This document shows positions 25,769 through 34,481 of a stretch of 64,000 nucleotides of DNA, in pieces (within the stretch, counting starts at the first letter, position 1; every line of letters starts with the position of its first letter). The stretch spans positions 372,001-436,000 of the forward strand of contig NZ_FWZU01000003.1 of the NCBI RefSeq assembly GCF_900177375.1, given 5' to 3'. Made by a program: the position numbers and the translations under genes. The stretch comes from Desulfovibrio gilichinskyi (lineage in GTDB: Bacteria; Desulfobacterota; Desulfovibrionia; Desulfovibrionales; Desulfovibrionaceae). The notes beneath the pieces were generated by a model. The model saw only the letters and a list, made by a program, of their open reading frames with translations. It was not told the DNA's origin and did not search any database.

Positions 25769-25810
25769 ATTGAAATAATGTATTTTCAATTTTGGCACGC
25801 CTTATGAAAG
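25769..25810 (+). promoter_or_regulatory. Sigma-54-like promoter of fliK-flgD-flgE with adjacent dyad
   Basis: TTGGCACGCCTTATGAAAG (from 25792) matches the -24 element perfectly; GG (25794-25795) is followed after 10 bases by GA rather than GC at -12. Just upstream, ATTGAAA (25769-25775) and TTTCAAT (25784-25790) form a perfect dyad with an eight-base spacer. Sigma-54 control of middle flagellar genes is common. Confidence 0.6.
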
Positions 25811-25832
25811 AAGAAGCGCGAGGAGCTAGAAA

Positions 25833-27674
25833 ATGAAAATACTTCCATATCTTGAACAAAGTACTCAGACGACAGGTATAACTACAGACAGAACCCCCTT
25901 GCTTGAGAATTCATATCGTTCTTCTATGTTCGATAATTTCTTATATTCAAGTGATGGAGCTGCGGAGAGTGTTTACCAGCCTGTACAGCAAGCTATAGCT
26001 GAAATTCGTTCTGCCCCTGAAGAAGTGGTCCGTCGTGAAGACGTCAGAAGCGCATCTGAAAATTTGGAATCAGCTGCACGTGATGTTTCGCTTGAATCAG
26101 TCAAAAAGGAACCGCAAGATTTGCAGGTAAGCCGTGAAGACTGGAATAAAATCAAGGACGAGCTGAAAAAATACGGTGTTGATAAGAAGGATATTGCTGA
26201 TCTGGAAGAAAAGGTCATGAGTGAAGGCGGTATCACTTATGGTGTATTGGTTACCGAGCTTTCAAGTATGATGCAGTCTCAGAAAGGGGTAACACTGACT
26301 CCTGTTCAAAAGCAGAATATGGATTCGATTTTTGCAAAGCTCGGTTTTAATCCAGATGAATCCAAGAATATGCTTGCAGATATTTCTAAGGGAAAGATGG
26401 GGGATGTTCTGAAGAAGATGCAGGACAAGCTGACAGCTCTTTCCGATTCGCAAGATCTCCAGTTTTCGGAAGATGAAACAAAGACTTTAAGTTTGCTGTT
26501 CAAACTTTCCGACGAAAACAGCTCTAAGGTTGCTCAGTTTTTTACTAAGGAAGGGGCAACTGCCGGTGTTATCAAGCAGGGTTTCTCTCTTTTAAAGGAT
26601 GCTCTTGTTGAACAAAGTGCAAAACAGGATGCAAAGGATCTTAATCTTGTTAAAACTGTAGCCTCTTCACTTCAGAAAGCTATGGATCAAGCTTCTGATC
26701 AAAGTCCTGATAACGTTAGAATGGCTTCTGCTAAAGTAATCAGCGATTCACTTGGAGTCGGGAAAGAAATCGGTGAAAAGACAGCATCCAATACAGCTGC
26801 ATCTCAGGGGGAAGCAGGTGATTCTGCTATAACCAATAAGAATTCTGCCGACCACTCGACTGATAAAAATTCAGCCAACACTACACACAGCTCTGAAAAT
26901 AAATCCAATAACGGGTTGAATAATCAGGCCAAGGGTGGTTTTGAAGGCAACCCTCAGAATAATCCACAGCATAATAATTCTGCTGCAAGTGATACTAAGT
27001 ACACTAACAAGCATTGGCTTGAAAATATTCTTTCTGATTCTAAAGATGTTGGCACCTGGAATAACTTTTTCGGCAAGCTCACAGACAGTTCTATAACTAA
27101 AAGCGAATCTTCGATACTCGGCGATGCTTTAGGCGGTGGCGGAGTGCTCGGTACGCTTAAGAATGCTGCAAATGCTGCCCAGTCAGGCAAGGCCACAGGA
27201 ATGTGGGAACAAACTGCCCGGTCTAATGTTCTTGAGCAGGTCCAGCAGGGGGCTTTTAAGAATTTGGGGCAGGGCACAAAACAGCTTACCCTTAAACTTA
27301 ATCCTCTCGACCTCGGAACTGTTAACGTTATGATTCAGGTCCATAATAAGGACGTTAAGGCTGTTATCAGAGCAGATAATCCAGATACTGCCAGAATGAT
27401 TGCAGACCAGCTTGAGTCCGTTAAGCATGCTCTGGAACAACAGGGACTTAAGGTCGATAAGCTTGAAGTGCAAACAGGGCTTGCTGACAGTCAGACACAA
27501 TCTTCATGGAATGGCGCACAGGATCATAACACTGCTCATTATCAGGAGATGATGGCTGGAATGAAGAAACGTTGGCACGATTTACGAAGTGGCGGAACCT
27601 CTTTGGCCCAGGATGTGCAGAATATAGAGCATACGGCAACAATTTCCCAAAGCGGTCTACACGTAGTCGCTTAA
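25833..27674 (+). CDS. fliK: Flagellar hook-length control protein FliK
   Basis: 613 residues. The C-terminal Flg_hook domain (about 460-560) is clear: QLTLKLNPLDLGTVNVMIQV and DNPDTARMIADQLESVKHAL. The middle is low in complexity, Asn/Ser-rich around 325-385, as expected for the ruler region of FliK. It is secreted during hook growth and switches the export apparatus at the right length. GAGGAG precedes the ATG. It heads an operon with flgD (22 bases later) and flgE. Confidence 0.9.
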   Translation: MKILPYLEQSTQTTGITTDRTPLLENSYRSSMFDNFLYSSDGAAESVYQPVQQAIAEIRSAPEEVVRREDVRSASENLESAARDVSLESVKKEPQDLQVSREDWNKIKDELKKYGVDKKDIADLEEKVMSEGGITYGVLVTELSSMMQSQKGVTLTPVQKQNMDSIFAKLGFNPDESKNMLADISKGKMGDVLKKMQDKLTALSDSQDLQFSEDETKTLSLLFKLSDENSSKVAQFFTKEGATAGVIKQGFSLLKDALVEQSAKQDAKDLNLVKTVASSLQKAMDQASDQSPDNVRMASAKVISDSLGVGKEIGEKTASNTAASQGEAGDSAITNKNSADHSTDKNSANTTHSSENKSNNGLNNQAKGGFEGNPQNNPQHNNSAASDTKYTNKHWLENILSDSKDVGTWNNFFGKLTDSSITKSESSILGDALGGGGVLGTLKNAANAAQSGKATGMWEQTARSNVLEQVQQGAFKNLGQGTKQLTLKLNPLDLGTVNVMIQVHNKDVKAVIRADNPDTARMIADQLESVKHALEQQGLKVDKLEVQTGLADSQTQSSWNGAQDHNTAHYQEMMAGMKKRWHDLRSGGTSLAQDVQNIEHTATISQSGLHVVA

Positions 27675-27696
27675 CGAAAAATAAGAGGTAAGAGTC

Positions 27697-28449
27697 ATGG
27701 GATATGTAGGGTACAGTAACTTACTGGGCAGGGCTGAAGCCGATATGGCTGCAAGCAACGAAACGGAGCATAAAACTTCACTGGGTAACGATGATTTCTT
27801 AAAACTTCTCTTGACCCAGATGCAGAATCAAGACCCTGCAAATCCTATGGATGATAAAGAGTACATGGCTCAAATCGCACAATTTTCCAGCCTTGAGCAG
27901 CTTACAAAAGTAAATACTTCTTTAGAAAGTATGCTCACTAACAGTTCTCAGGAACAAATGGTTTCCGCGGTAAGCTTTATAGGTAAAGAAGTTAAGGCTG
28001 AAGGTTACAGCGTTAGCCGCTCCGAAGGCAAAATCAGTAAGATTTTTTACGGACTAGGTGAACCTGTCGCAAGCGCATTTATCAATATTTACGATGCCGA
28101 CAAGAACCTTGTCAGAACAGAAAAGATCGGCTCAAAAGCCAAAGGCACCTACGAATTTGAGTGGGATGGGAAAGATTGGTCTGGCAAGGACGTTAAAGAC
28201 GGTGTTTACAACATCGCAATGGCTGCTGAAGATGTCAACGGCAAGCCGGTAATGATTAAAACAGAAGTAAGTGGAGAAGTGACAGGAATTGTCTCAGAAA
28301 ATGGTCAACAATTCCTGCACCTTAAGGACGGTCGTTTTATCAACTTTCTTAATATTAGTGAAGTTGTCAGTCCCACGGTTGTTGCGGACAGTTCTGGCAA
28401 AACTGATGATTCAGGCAAAACTGATGATTCAGCAAAAACTGGAAGTTAA
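27697..28449 (+). CDS. flgD: Flagellar hook assembly scaffold FlgD
   Basis: 250 residues. N-terminal FLKLLLTQMQNQDPANPMDD and AQFSSLEQLTKVN are the FlgD signature; the central part is the Tudor/FN3-like hook-cap fold with FEWDGKDWSGKDVKDGVYNI. The last 20 residues are a hydrophilic tail encoded by an 18-base tandem repeat. It caps the growing hook and is discarded afterwards. It sits between fliK and flgE, its functional partners. Confidence 0.95.
   Translation: MGYVGYSNLLGRAEADMAASNETEHKTSLGNDDFLKLLLTQMQNQDPANPMDDKEYMAQIAQFSSLEQLTKVNTSLESMLTNSSQEQMVSAVSFIGKEVKAEGYSVSRSEGKISKIFYGLGEPVASAFINIYDADKNLVRTEKIGSKAKGTYEFEWDGKDWSGKDVKDGVYNIAMAAEDVNGKPVMIKTEVSGEVTGIVSENGQQFLHLKDGRFINFLNISEVVSPTVVADSSGKTDDSGKTDDSAKTGS
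28396..28441 (+). repeat. 18-base tandem repeat at the 3' end of flgD
   Basis: Two exact copies of GGCAAAACTGATGATTCA (28396-28413, 28414-28431) plus a partial third with one base missing and one added. Together they encode repeated Gly/Ala-Lys-Thr-Asp-Asp-Ser units. In-frame copy changes would vary the tail length. Confidence 0.85.
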
Positions 28450-28488
28450 AAGCAACCACGAGTCAACGGGACTTAAAGGAGGTTTCTC

Positions 28489-30129
28489 ATGGGTTTATCA
28501 GCATCATTATTCTCAGGTATCACAGGATTGCAGGCACACGGCGACAAGATGTCTGTCCTCGGTAACAACATTGCAAACGTCAACACGGTCGGTTTTAAAA
28601 GTGCTAAGATGCATTTTGAAGACGCTATCAGTCAGGATATGTCCACTGCGACAGGTATTGCTCAGGTCGGTCGCGGTGTTCAGGTAGGGGCAATTTATGC
28701 CGACTTTGCACAGGGCTCATTTGAGACAACTTCTGAATCAACTGACCTTGCAATCGGTGGAAAGGGATTTTTCATAGTTAAACCGAAAGAAGAGGAAACT
28801 ACTTATTACAGTAGAGCCGGTAACTTTCGTTTTGACAAAGACGGGTATCTGACAGATCCTCACGGTTACGTTCTACAAGGATGGCAGGTTCAGCATTCCA
28901 CAGGTGGTATTGCTACAGGAAATTCAACGACCACCACTAACAAAGTTCGTACTGTGGGTGTTCCTACAGATATCAGATTAGAGAATTTCCAATCTGCGCC
29001 GCAGGCTACCAGCCGTGTCAATATGATCACTAACCTTGATTCCGGAGAGGAGAGCCATTCAGACAGTAAGAATAATCCTTATTTCTCACTCTTTGAATCG
29101 TGGAATGGGACAGCAACTCCGCCGCTCGGGGATTCGCTTTACGGCTATCAGTCAACTATTAAGGTTTATGATGCTAACGGCTCGTCTCATAATGTCACGG
29201 TCTATTATGATCAGGTTACGCTTAGTAATGCCGGTGGTAAGAAGGTTTGGGAATTTATTGTAACCAGCCAGCCGAATGAAGATGGACGAGTTTTAAGTAA
29301 TTCCAATTTTTCTACAACTTCTGCCGCAGGTCTTTTGATGACCGGAACCATGACTTTTGACGCAGCCGGTGATATGACCGGAATCTCAGCTTTTACCCTT
29401 AAAAGCGGAGTAGGCGCAGGTGGCGTTAAGAATCTATCCAACTGGACTCTTGCGAATTTCTCGCAGGATGGTCTCCCTGTCCTGACAGCCAACTTTTTGT
29501 CAACTTCCAACGCCAGTTTTACTAATTCAGTACAGCCTACGACAATTGAAATGAATTTTGGGCTGACAAATCAGGATCTATCGGGAAGTGGTGTAACCAA
29601 GGGATGGAATACAGGCTCTGCTGCAATCACAAATGCTTCGCAGATAGGAACAGATATTACCGATATTACCCGTGTACCTAACTTTGGGAAAGTCGAGAAA
29701 AGTGCTCTGTCCTCAACTAGTTACAGTACCGGCTCAACCACCCTGTTTATGTCTCAGGATGGATACACAGCAGGATTCCTGCAGAGTGTATCAGTAAGTA
29801 GAGACGGTGTTCTGACAGGTAGGTATTCAAATGGACAGATACAGGAACTTTTTGTCTTGACTCTTGCTGACTTTAATAACCAGTGGGGGCTAAGGCGGGA
29901 AGGCGGTAACCTCTTCTCGCAAACCAGAGAATCAGGTGATGCCTTGACAGGTTTGCCTAATTCCGGTGGTAAGGGGTCGATTGCTTCAAACTCTCTGGAA
30001 GCTTCAAACGTTGACCTTGCCGTAGAGTTTGTAAATATGATTACCACTCAGCGTGGTTTCCAGGCAAACTCCAAGGTTATCACAACAACTGATACAATGA
30101 TGGGTGAACTTATCCAGCTCAAACGTTAA
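28489..30129 (+). CDS. flgE: Flagellar hook protein FlgE
   Basis: 546 residues. N-terminal LFSGITGLQAHGDKMSVLGN and NIANVNTVGFKSAKMHFEDA belong to the flagellar rod/hook family; the C-terminal NSLEASNVDLAVEFVNMITT and GFQANSKVITTTDTMMGELI complete the D0 coiled coil. The middle (about 150-450) is the variable exposed domain, larger than in E. coli FlgE (402 residues) but usual for this order. AAAGGAGG precedes the ATG. Last gene of the fliK-flgD-flgE operon, followed by an 18-bp terminator stem. Confidence 0.95.
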   Translation: MGLSASLFSGITGLQAHGDKMSVLGNNIANVNTVGFKSAKMHFEDAISQDMSTATGIAQVGRGVQVGAIYADFAQGSFETTSESTDLAIGGKGFFIVKPKEEETTYYSRAGNFRFDKDGYLTDPHGYVLQGWQVQHSTGGIATGNSTTTTNKVRTVGVPTDIRLENFQSAPQATSRVNMITNLDSGEESHSDSKNNPYFSLFESWNGTATPPLGDSLYGYQSTIKVYDANGSSHNVTVYYDQVTLSNAGGKKVWEFIVTSQPNEDGRVLSNSNFSTTSAAGLLMTGTMTFDAAGDMTGISAFTLKSGVGAGGVKNLSNWTLANFSQDGLPVLTANFLSTSNASFTNSVQPTTIEMNFGLTNQDLSGSGVTKGWNTGSAAITNASQIGTDITDITRVPNFGKVEKSALSSTSYSTGSTTLFMSQDGYTAGFLQSVSVSRDGVLTGRYSNGQIQELFVLTLADFNNQWGLRREGGNLFSQTRESGDALTGLPNSGGKGSIASNSLEASNVDLAVEFVNMITTQRGFQANSKVITTTDTMMGELIQLKR

Positions 30130-30229
30130 TAAAAACTGATGTACTTTGAGAATATGCTGAAAATATAAGAAAGCTCCTTTCTTACAACCTCCGTAGCCGG
30201 GATTGACTCCCCTGACTACACAGGTACCT

Positions 30230-30280
30230 GAAATCCTTGCTCCCGATCGTGCCGTATCGGGAGCAAGGATTTCTCTATTT
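30230..30280 (+). terminator. Terminator of fliK-flgD-flgE
   Basis: Perfect 18-bp inverted repeat GAAATCCTTGCTCCCGAT (30230-30247) / ATCGGGAGCAAGGATTTC (30256-30273) followed by TCTATTTTA. Confidence 0.88.
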
Positions 30281-30452
30281 TATGCCTGCCGAAATAATGA
30301 CTGCTTCAATCTGATTTTACTTTACCTACCGTTTTATCACTTAAATGAAATTAACTCAGTGAAATGTTAAAAGATTTATAAATTAAGATGGTTGTATAGC
30401 GACAATGGTTTTATCAGAAGGGGAAAAAATTGACGTGTAACCTTTAGAGCCG

Positions 30453-30500
30453 TCGGTAAAAAATGACCGATATTGCTTAAGTTTTAAAGTCTAGACTTTA
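30453..30500. promoter_or_regulatory. Dyads upstream of the flagellin sigma-54 promoter
   Basis: TCGGT (30453-30457) pairs with ACCGA (30466-30470), spacer eight. TAAAGTCTAGACTTTA (30485-30500) is a perfect 16-base palindrome. Their centres are about 81 and 51 bases upstream of the -24 element, positions suited to an enhancer-binding flagellar activator. No match to a named FleQ/FlrC site is claimed. Confidence 0.45.
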
Positions 30501-30541
30501 TCTATCGTTATAAATGTTTATATTTGTTAATAAAAGTGTTT

Positions 30542-30558
30542 TTGGCATTATGGTTGCT
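30542..30558 (+). promoter_or_regulatory. Sigma-54 promoter of flagellin
   Basis: TTGGCATTATGGTTGCT has GG (30544-30545) and GC (30556-30557) exactly 10 bases apart and matches the consensus TTGGCACG-N4-TTGCW closely. The transcript would start near 30569, about 40 bases before the flagellin ATG. No good sigma-28 promoter was found, so flagellin looks sigma-54-dependent here. Confidence 0.85.
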
Positions 30559-30608
30559 GAAGGTAAGTTAACAAAACGGAATTTTGTGAACAACACGGAG
30601 GTTCAGAT

Positions 30609-31481
30609 ATGTCCTTAATCATCAATCACAACCTTATGGCCATGACCGCTCAACGCAATTTAGATACAGCGTACGGCAACTTAGGCGTCTCCACCCGGCG
30701 CTTGTCATCCGGCTTAAGAGTAGGAACCGCAGCAGACGATGCTGCCGGGTTAGCAATTCGCGAACTTATGCGTGCTGATGTTAAATCTTTGAATCAGGGT
30801 ATGCGAAACGCCAATGACGCGATTTCCATGATTCAGACTGCAGACGGAGCATTACAGGTTATCGATGAAAAGCTCATCCGCATGAAAGAACTTGCAACCC
30901 AGGCCTCGACCGGTACTTATAACTCCGATCAGCGTCTGATTATCGACTCAGAATTTCAGGCAATGGCTTCGGAAATTACCCGAATCGCCAACGCTACAGA
31001 CTTTAACGGAATCCATCTGTTAAACGGTAACCTTTCCGGAGCAGCCTCAGCCCATAATGGTAACGGGTTGCATTCAACCGGTCCTATGAAGGTTCACTTT
31101 GGAACAGGTAATGATAGTTCCGAAGACTATTACTACATTTCAGTCGGCACCGCTACAGCCTCGGCTCTCGGAGTACAAACAGCAATTTCAACTCAGGCTT
31201 TGGCACAGCAGGCTCTGGATAAGTTGAATCAGGCGATCATATCCAAAGATAAGATTCGTGCTAATCTCGGTGCTATGCAGAACAGGTTGGAAAACACTAT
31301 TACCAACCTTTCCATTCAGGCTGAAAACATTCAGGCTTCAGAATCACGTATTTCTGACGTAGACGTTGCAAGCGAAATGACTGAATTCGTTCGTAACCAG
31401 ATTCTCACTCAGTCAGCTGTGGCAATGTTGTCACAGGCCAACTCGCTACCGAAGATGGCAATGCAGCTCATTGGCGGATAA
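30609..31481 (+). CDS. fliC: Flagellin
   Basis: 290 residues. N-terminal D0/D1: SLIINHNLMAMTAQRNLDTA, LSSGLRVGTAADDAAGLAIR and NDAISMIQTADGALQVIDE. C-terminal: MQNRLENTITNLSIQAENIQ and MTEFVRNQILTQSAVAMLSQ. The central variable domain is very short, so the filament surface domain is minimal. GGAGG lies eight bases before the ATG. It is monocistronic, with its own sigma-54 promoter and terminator. Confidence 0.97.
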   Translation: MSLIINHNLMAMTAQRNLDTAYGNLGVSTRRLSSGLRVGTAADDAAGLAIRELMRADVKSLNQGMRNANDAISMIQTADGALQVIDEKLIRMKELATQASTGTYNSDQRLIIDSEFQAMASEITRIANATDFNGIHLLNGNLSGAASAHNGNGLHSTGPMKVHFGTGNDSSEDYYYISVGTATASALGVQTAISTQALAQQALDKLNQAIISKDKIRANLGAMQNRLENTITNLSIQAENIQASESRISDVDVASEMTEFVRNQILTQSAVAMLSQANSLPKMAMQLIGG

Positions 31482-31503
31482 CGCATGACATATTGGGTGA
31501 CGA

Positions 31504-31556
31504 TTAAGGACTGTGGAGGTGGCTGATCACCGCCTCCCGGTCCTTAACCTTTTGGG
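31504..31556 (+). terminator. Probable terminator of flagellin
   Basis: TTAAGGAC (31504-31511) pairs with GTCCTTAA (31540-31547), with an inner GGAGG/CCTCC and GGTG/CACC extension. Only a short CCTTTT follows, so the U-tract is weak. Confidence 0.65.
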
Positions 31557-31608
31557 GCAGGTAGTAAAATAAAATTTTATAAAAAGAGTTGTCTTTATTC
31601 TGGAATGA

Positions 31609-32313
31609 TCAATCTTCGTTTTTCTTAGAATTTAAATAAACAATTGCCGTTGCAGCAGCTATCTGTTCAGCTTTTTTCAGACTTGTCCCGTCAGCTTCAA
31701 ATTTCTTGCCATTCGGCAGATTCAGTTCAACTTGAAATACTTTTTCATGCTCAGGCCCTTCAGTTCCTGAAAGTGTGTATGTAGGGCGTTCTTTAAAGAG
31801 AGCCTGTGTTATTTCCTGCAGTTTGCTTTTAAAATCTTTGGATGTTTCAACTTCGAAAGATTCAGGCCATTTATCTTTAAATATTCTCATAATGAAATCG
31901 TGGGCCTCTTGATATCCTCCGTCAATGAATACAGCCCCTATAACCGCTTCCATTGTATCTGCAAGCAGTGACGATCTCAGTCTGCCACCCTGAGACTCTT
32001 CCCCTTTGCCAAGTCTGGAAAAATTATTTAACCCTAATTCAAGAGCGATTGTTGAAAGACTTTTTTCCTTTACCAGTTTAGATCTGATTTTGGTTAACTG
32101 TCCTTCATGCGCATCATTAAATCTCTTGAAAAGTTCTTCGGTTACGCATAATTCAAGAACTGCGTCTCCGAGAAATTCGAGTCGCTCATTGTCTTCGCAT
32201 GGTTCAAGCTGTTCATTTGCCCATGAACTGTGGGTTAATGCCGTTGTTAAATGCTTGACTTGCGAAAATCGATAGTGGATACATTGCTGTAGGGGTAAGT
32301 ATTCTTCTTCCAT
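31609..32313 (-). CDS. rnc: Ribonuclease III
   Basis: 234 residues. The RNase III signature NERLEFLGDAVLELCVTEEL (about 42-61) holds the metal-binding acidic residues, and a second acidic cluster is at LLADTMEAVIGAVFIDGG. The C-terminal double-stranded RNA-binding domain includes LPNGKKFEADGTSLKKAEQI. It processes rRNA and structured mRNAs. It is divergent from the CoA-ligase gene with only 33 bases between start codons, and no clear ribosome site precedes either. Confidence 0.96.
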   Translation of the reverse strand: MEEEYLPLQQCIHYRFSQVKHLTTALTHSSWANEQLEPCEDNERLEFLGDAVLELCVTEELFKRFNDAHEGQLTKIRSKLVKEKSLSTIALELGLNNFSRLGKGEESQGGRLRSSLLADTMEAVIGAVFIDGGYQEAHDFIMRIFKDKWPESFEVETSKDFKSKLQEITQALFKERPTYTLSGTEGPEHEKVFQVELNLPNGKKFEADGTSLKKAEQIAAATAIVYLNSKKNED

Positions 32314-32346
32314 AAAAAACCTGCTTAAATTTATAGTAAATTAATA

Positions 32347-34455
32347 ATGCACTCTTATTCATCGCTAGAGGCTCTATTTGAGCCAGCGTCTATTGCTATT
32401 ATCGGAGCAACCTCAGATCCGGCTGATCCTGGAAGTATCGTTGCGGCCAATCTTCTTAACTCAGGATATAAGGGCAAAATCTTTCCAGTCAATGCCGAAG
32501 GTGAAGAAGTTCTCGGAATAAAGGCTTTTTCTTCAATTTCTATGATTCCACGATTTACGGATCTGGCTGTTATCTGCCTGTCTCCGGCAGAGGTGCTGGG
32601 GGCGGTTGAAATGCTGGCTGAGCTTCCTGTCCGCGCCGCAATCGTAACCTCTTCCGGTTTCGGGGAGACTGGGCGCGAAGGGTACATGCTTGAGCAGCAT
32701 CTTGCTAAAATGGCTAAAAATACCGGTATGATTATACTTGGACCTAATTGCCTCGGGCTCATGAATCCATCGCTGGCACTTAACGCCAGTCTTTCGGTAG
32801 ATTATACTAAGAAGGGAAATATTGCATTTTTTTCTCAGTCCGGAGCTCTTTGCAATACTGCGCTGGATTGGGCCAACAGTGAAGGCGTCGGTTTTTCTAA
32901 ATTTATCAGTCTGGGTAACAAAGCGGTGCTTAGCGAATCTACAATGCTAAGATATCTTGCTAATGATCCGGATACGAAAGTTATTGTCGGTTATTGTGAA
33001 ACACTCGAGGACGGGCAGGATTTTTTAAGAGTTGCCTATGATACAACCTGTAAGAAACCTGTGATCTTACTTCGGGCCGGCGGTACATCGTCCGGTGCAA
33101 AAGCTGCGTCAGCTCATTCAGGGGCCTTAACCGGGGCAACTTGCGCATACAACGCCGCTTTCCGTCAGGCAGGAGTGCTGCAGGCGGTTGATATCGAGGA
33201 TATGTTCAATCTGGCTCACGCTTTTTCCTGCCAGCCGCTTCCAAATGGACCAAGTGTCGCAATTGTTACTAATTCCGGCGGACCCGGAATAATTGCCGCT
33301 GATATGTGTGAAAAGGGAAGTCTTACGGTTTCATGTCCTTCAAATTCCACAATTGATGAAATGAAAAGTTTTCTAAAGCCTTATGCCTCGTTGTATAATC
33401 CTGTGGATATGATCGGCGATGCCACTGCCGAAACATATGCAAAGACGCTTAAAGCTGTAATTGAAGATGATGTCTTCGATTCTGTTTTGGTAATTCTTAC
33501 ACCTGTCGCAAAGGTTGCAGCAGAAGTGGAAAAAGTTGCCGAGGTGATTCTTGCTGCTGCGCAGAGTTCTCCTAAGCCGATTGTTGCTTGTTTTATGGGG
33601 GGGCATTCTGTCAGCGGAGCACGAGCTTTGCTTCGCGACGGTGGGATTCCATGTTATGATTTTCCTGAGGCGGCAGTCAGAAGCCTTGATGCGTTGACGC
33701 ACTGCCACAGGTGGCAAAGTAAAGACTGGCCCATTGAGGTCTGTTTCAGACGGGATATTGCAAAGGCACAAAGCATTGTGGCTAATTCCAGAAGAATCGG
33801 ACTTATGGAACTTGTTGAACTTGATGCACAGTATCTGGCCTCGGCTTATGAACTTCCGGTTCCGGAAACAGTTTTGGCCCGCACATCTAATCAGGCTGCT
33901 AAGGCCGCTAAGCGGATCGGTTATCCTGTTGTCCTTAAAATTGCTTCACCTCAGATATCCAGAAAAGATGAACTTGGACTGATTGCAACAAATCTCAATA
34001 CTCCTCAAGAATTGCGACGGGCTTTTTTAGAGATAACTTCCCGCGCAGCCAGAAGATGTAAAGATGCGTATATTACAGGTTGCCTTGTTCAGGCTATGGG
34101 CCCCAAAGACTCACATGAAGTCGTCATTTCATTCAGACGGGATGCCCAGTTCGGCCCCTTGATCAGTTTTTCTCTTGGCGGTATTCACGCTGATATGCTT
34201 GGGGATGTTTCATCAAGGCTGGCACCGTTAGCCCTTAATGACGCGCAGGAAATGATCCGTGAAGTTAAGGCTTATCCTATTTTACGCGGAGCCAGAGCAG
34301 GGACTGCAATTGATTTAGGCTGCCTTGAAGATATCCTGCTTATGGTTTCTCAAATGGCGTCAGATCTGCCGGAAATTCAGGAAGCAGAATTCAGCCCTGT
34401 TATTGCGGGACCTGACGGGGCGGTTGTCGCCAATATGCGTATGACTATCGGTTAA
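32347..34455 (+). CDS. ADP-forming acetyl/acyl-CoA synthetase, fused alpha-beta
   Basis: 702 residues. Order: CoA-binding Rossmann domain (about 1-130, FEPASIAIIGATSDPADPGS), two ligase-CoA flavodoxin-like domains with the phospho-histidine His257 in AASAHSGALTG, and a C-terminal ATP-grasp domain (about 480-702, YPVVLKIASPQISRKDELGL). The enzyme family links acyl-CoA hydrolysis to ATP formation, or activates the acid in reverse. The N-terminus starts at the right place for the family although no Shine-Dalgarno is seen. The phosphotransacetylase-like gene follows 26 bases later. The acyl substrate is unknown; acetate is the usual assumption. Confidence 0.92.
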   Translation: MHSYSSLEALFEPASIAIIGATSDPADPGSIVAANLLNSGYKGKIFPVNAEGEEVLGIKAFSSISMIPRFTDLAVICLSPAEVLGAVEMLAELPVRAAIVTSSGFGETGREGYMLEQHLAKMAKNTGMIILGPNCLGLMNPSLALNASLSVDYTKKGNIAFFSQSGALCNTALDWANSEGVGFSKFISLGNKAVLSESTMLRYLANDPDTKVIVGYCETLEDGQDFLRVAYDTTCKKPVILLRAGGTSSGAKAASAHSGALTGATCAYNAAFRQAGVLQAVDIEDMFNLAHAFSCQPLPNGPSVAIVTNSGGPGIIAADMCEKGSLTVSCPSNSTIDEMKSFLKPYASLYNPVDMIGDATAETYAKTLKAVIEDDVFDSVLVILTPVAKVAAEVEKVAEVILAAAQSSPKPIVACFMGGHSVSGARALLRDGGIPCYDFPEAAVRSLDALTHCHRWQSKDWPIEVCFRRDIAKAQSIVANSRRIGLMELVELDAQYLASAYELPVPETVLARTSNQAAKAAKRIGYPVVLKIASPQISRKDELGLIATNLNTPQELRRAFLEITSRAARRCKDAYITGCLVQAMGPKDSHEVVISFRRDAQFGPLISFSLGGIHADMLGDVSSRLAPLALNDAQEMIREVKAYPILRGARAGTAIDLGCLEDILLMVSQMASDLPEIQEAEFSPVIAGPDGAVVANMRMTIG

Positions 34456-34481
34456 AATTTCAAATATAAGGAGTAACCTTC

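Larger units (their letters stand above)
30130..30608. other. Intergenic region flgE to flagellin
   Basis: 479 bases without a gene. It holds a small hairpin TAAGAAAG/CTTTCTTA (30166-30184), the flgE terminator (30230-30280), two dyads (30453-30470 and 30485-30500) and the flagellin sigma-54 promoter (30542-30558). The AT-rich middle (30290-30440) shows nothing I can name. Confidence 0.7.

Noticed and set aside
25833-27674. Opposite-strand frames within fliK and the TPR gene
   Set aside because: The Ser/Leu/Pro-rich products are shadows of low-complexity coding sequence.
30420-30520. Sigma-28 promoter for flagellin
   Set aside because: TAAA followed by ATCGTTAT at about 15 bases matches only half of the -10 consensus, while a near-perfect sigma-54 promoter lies closer to the gene.
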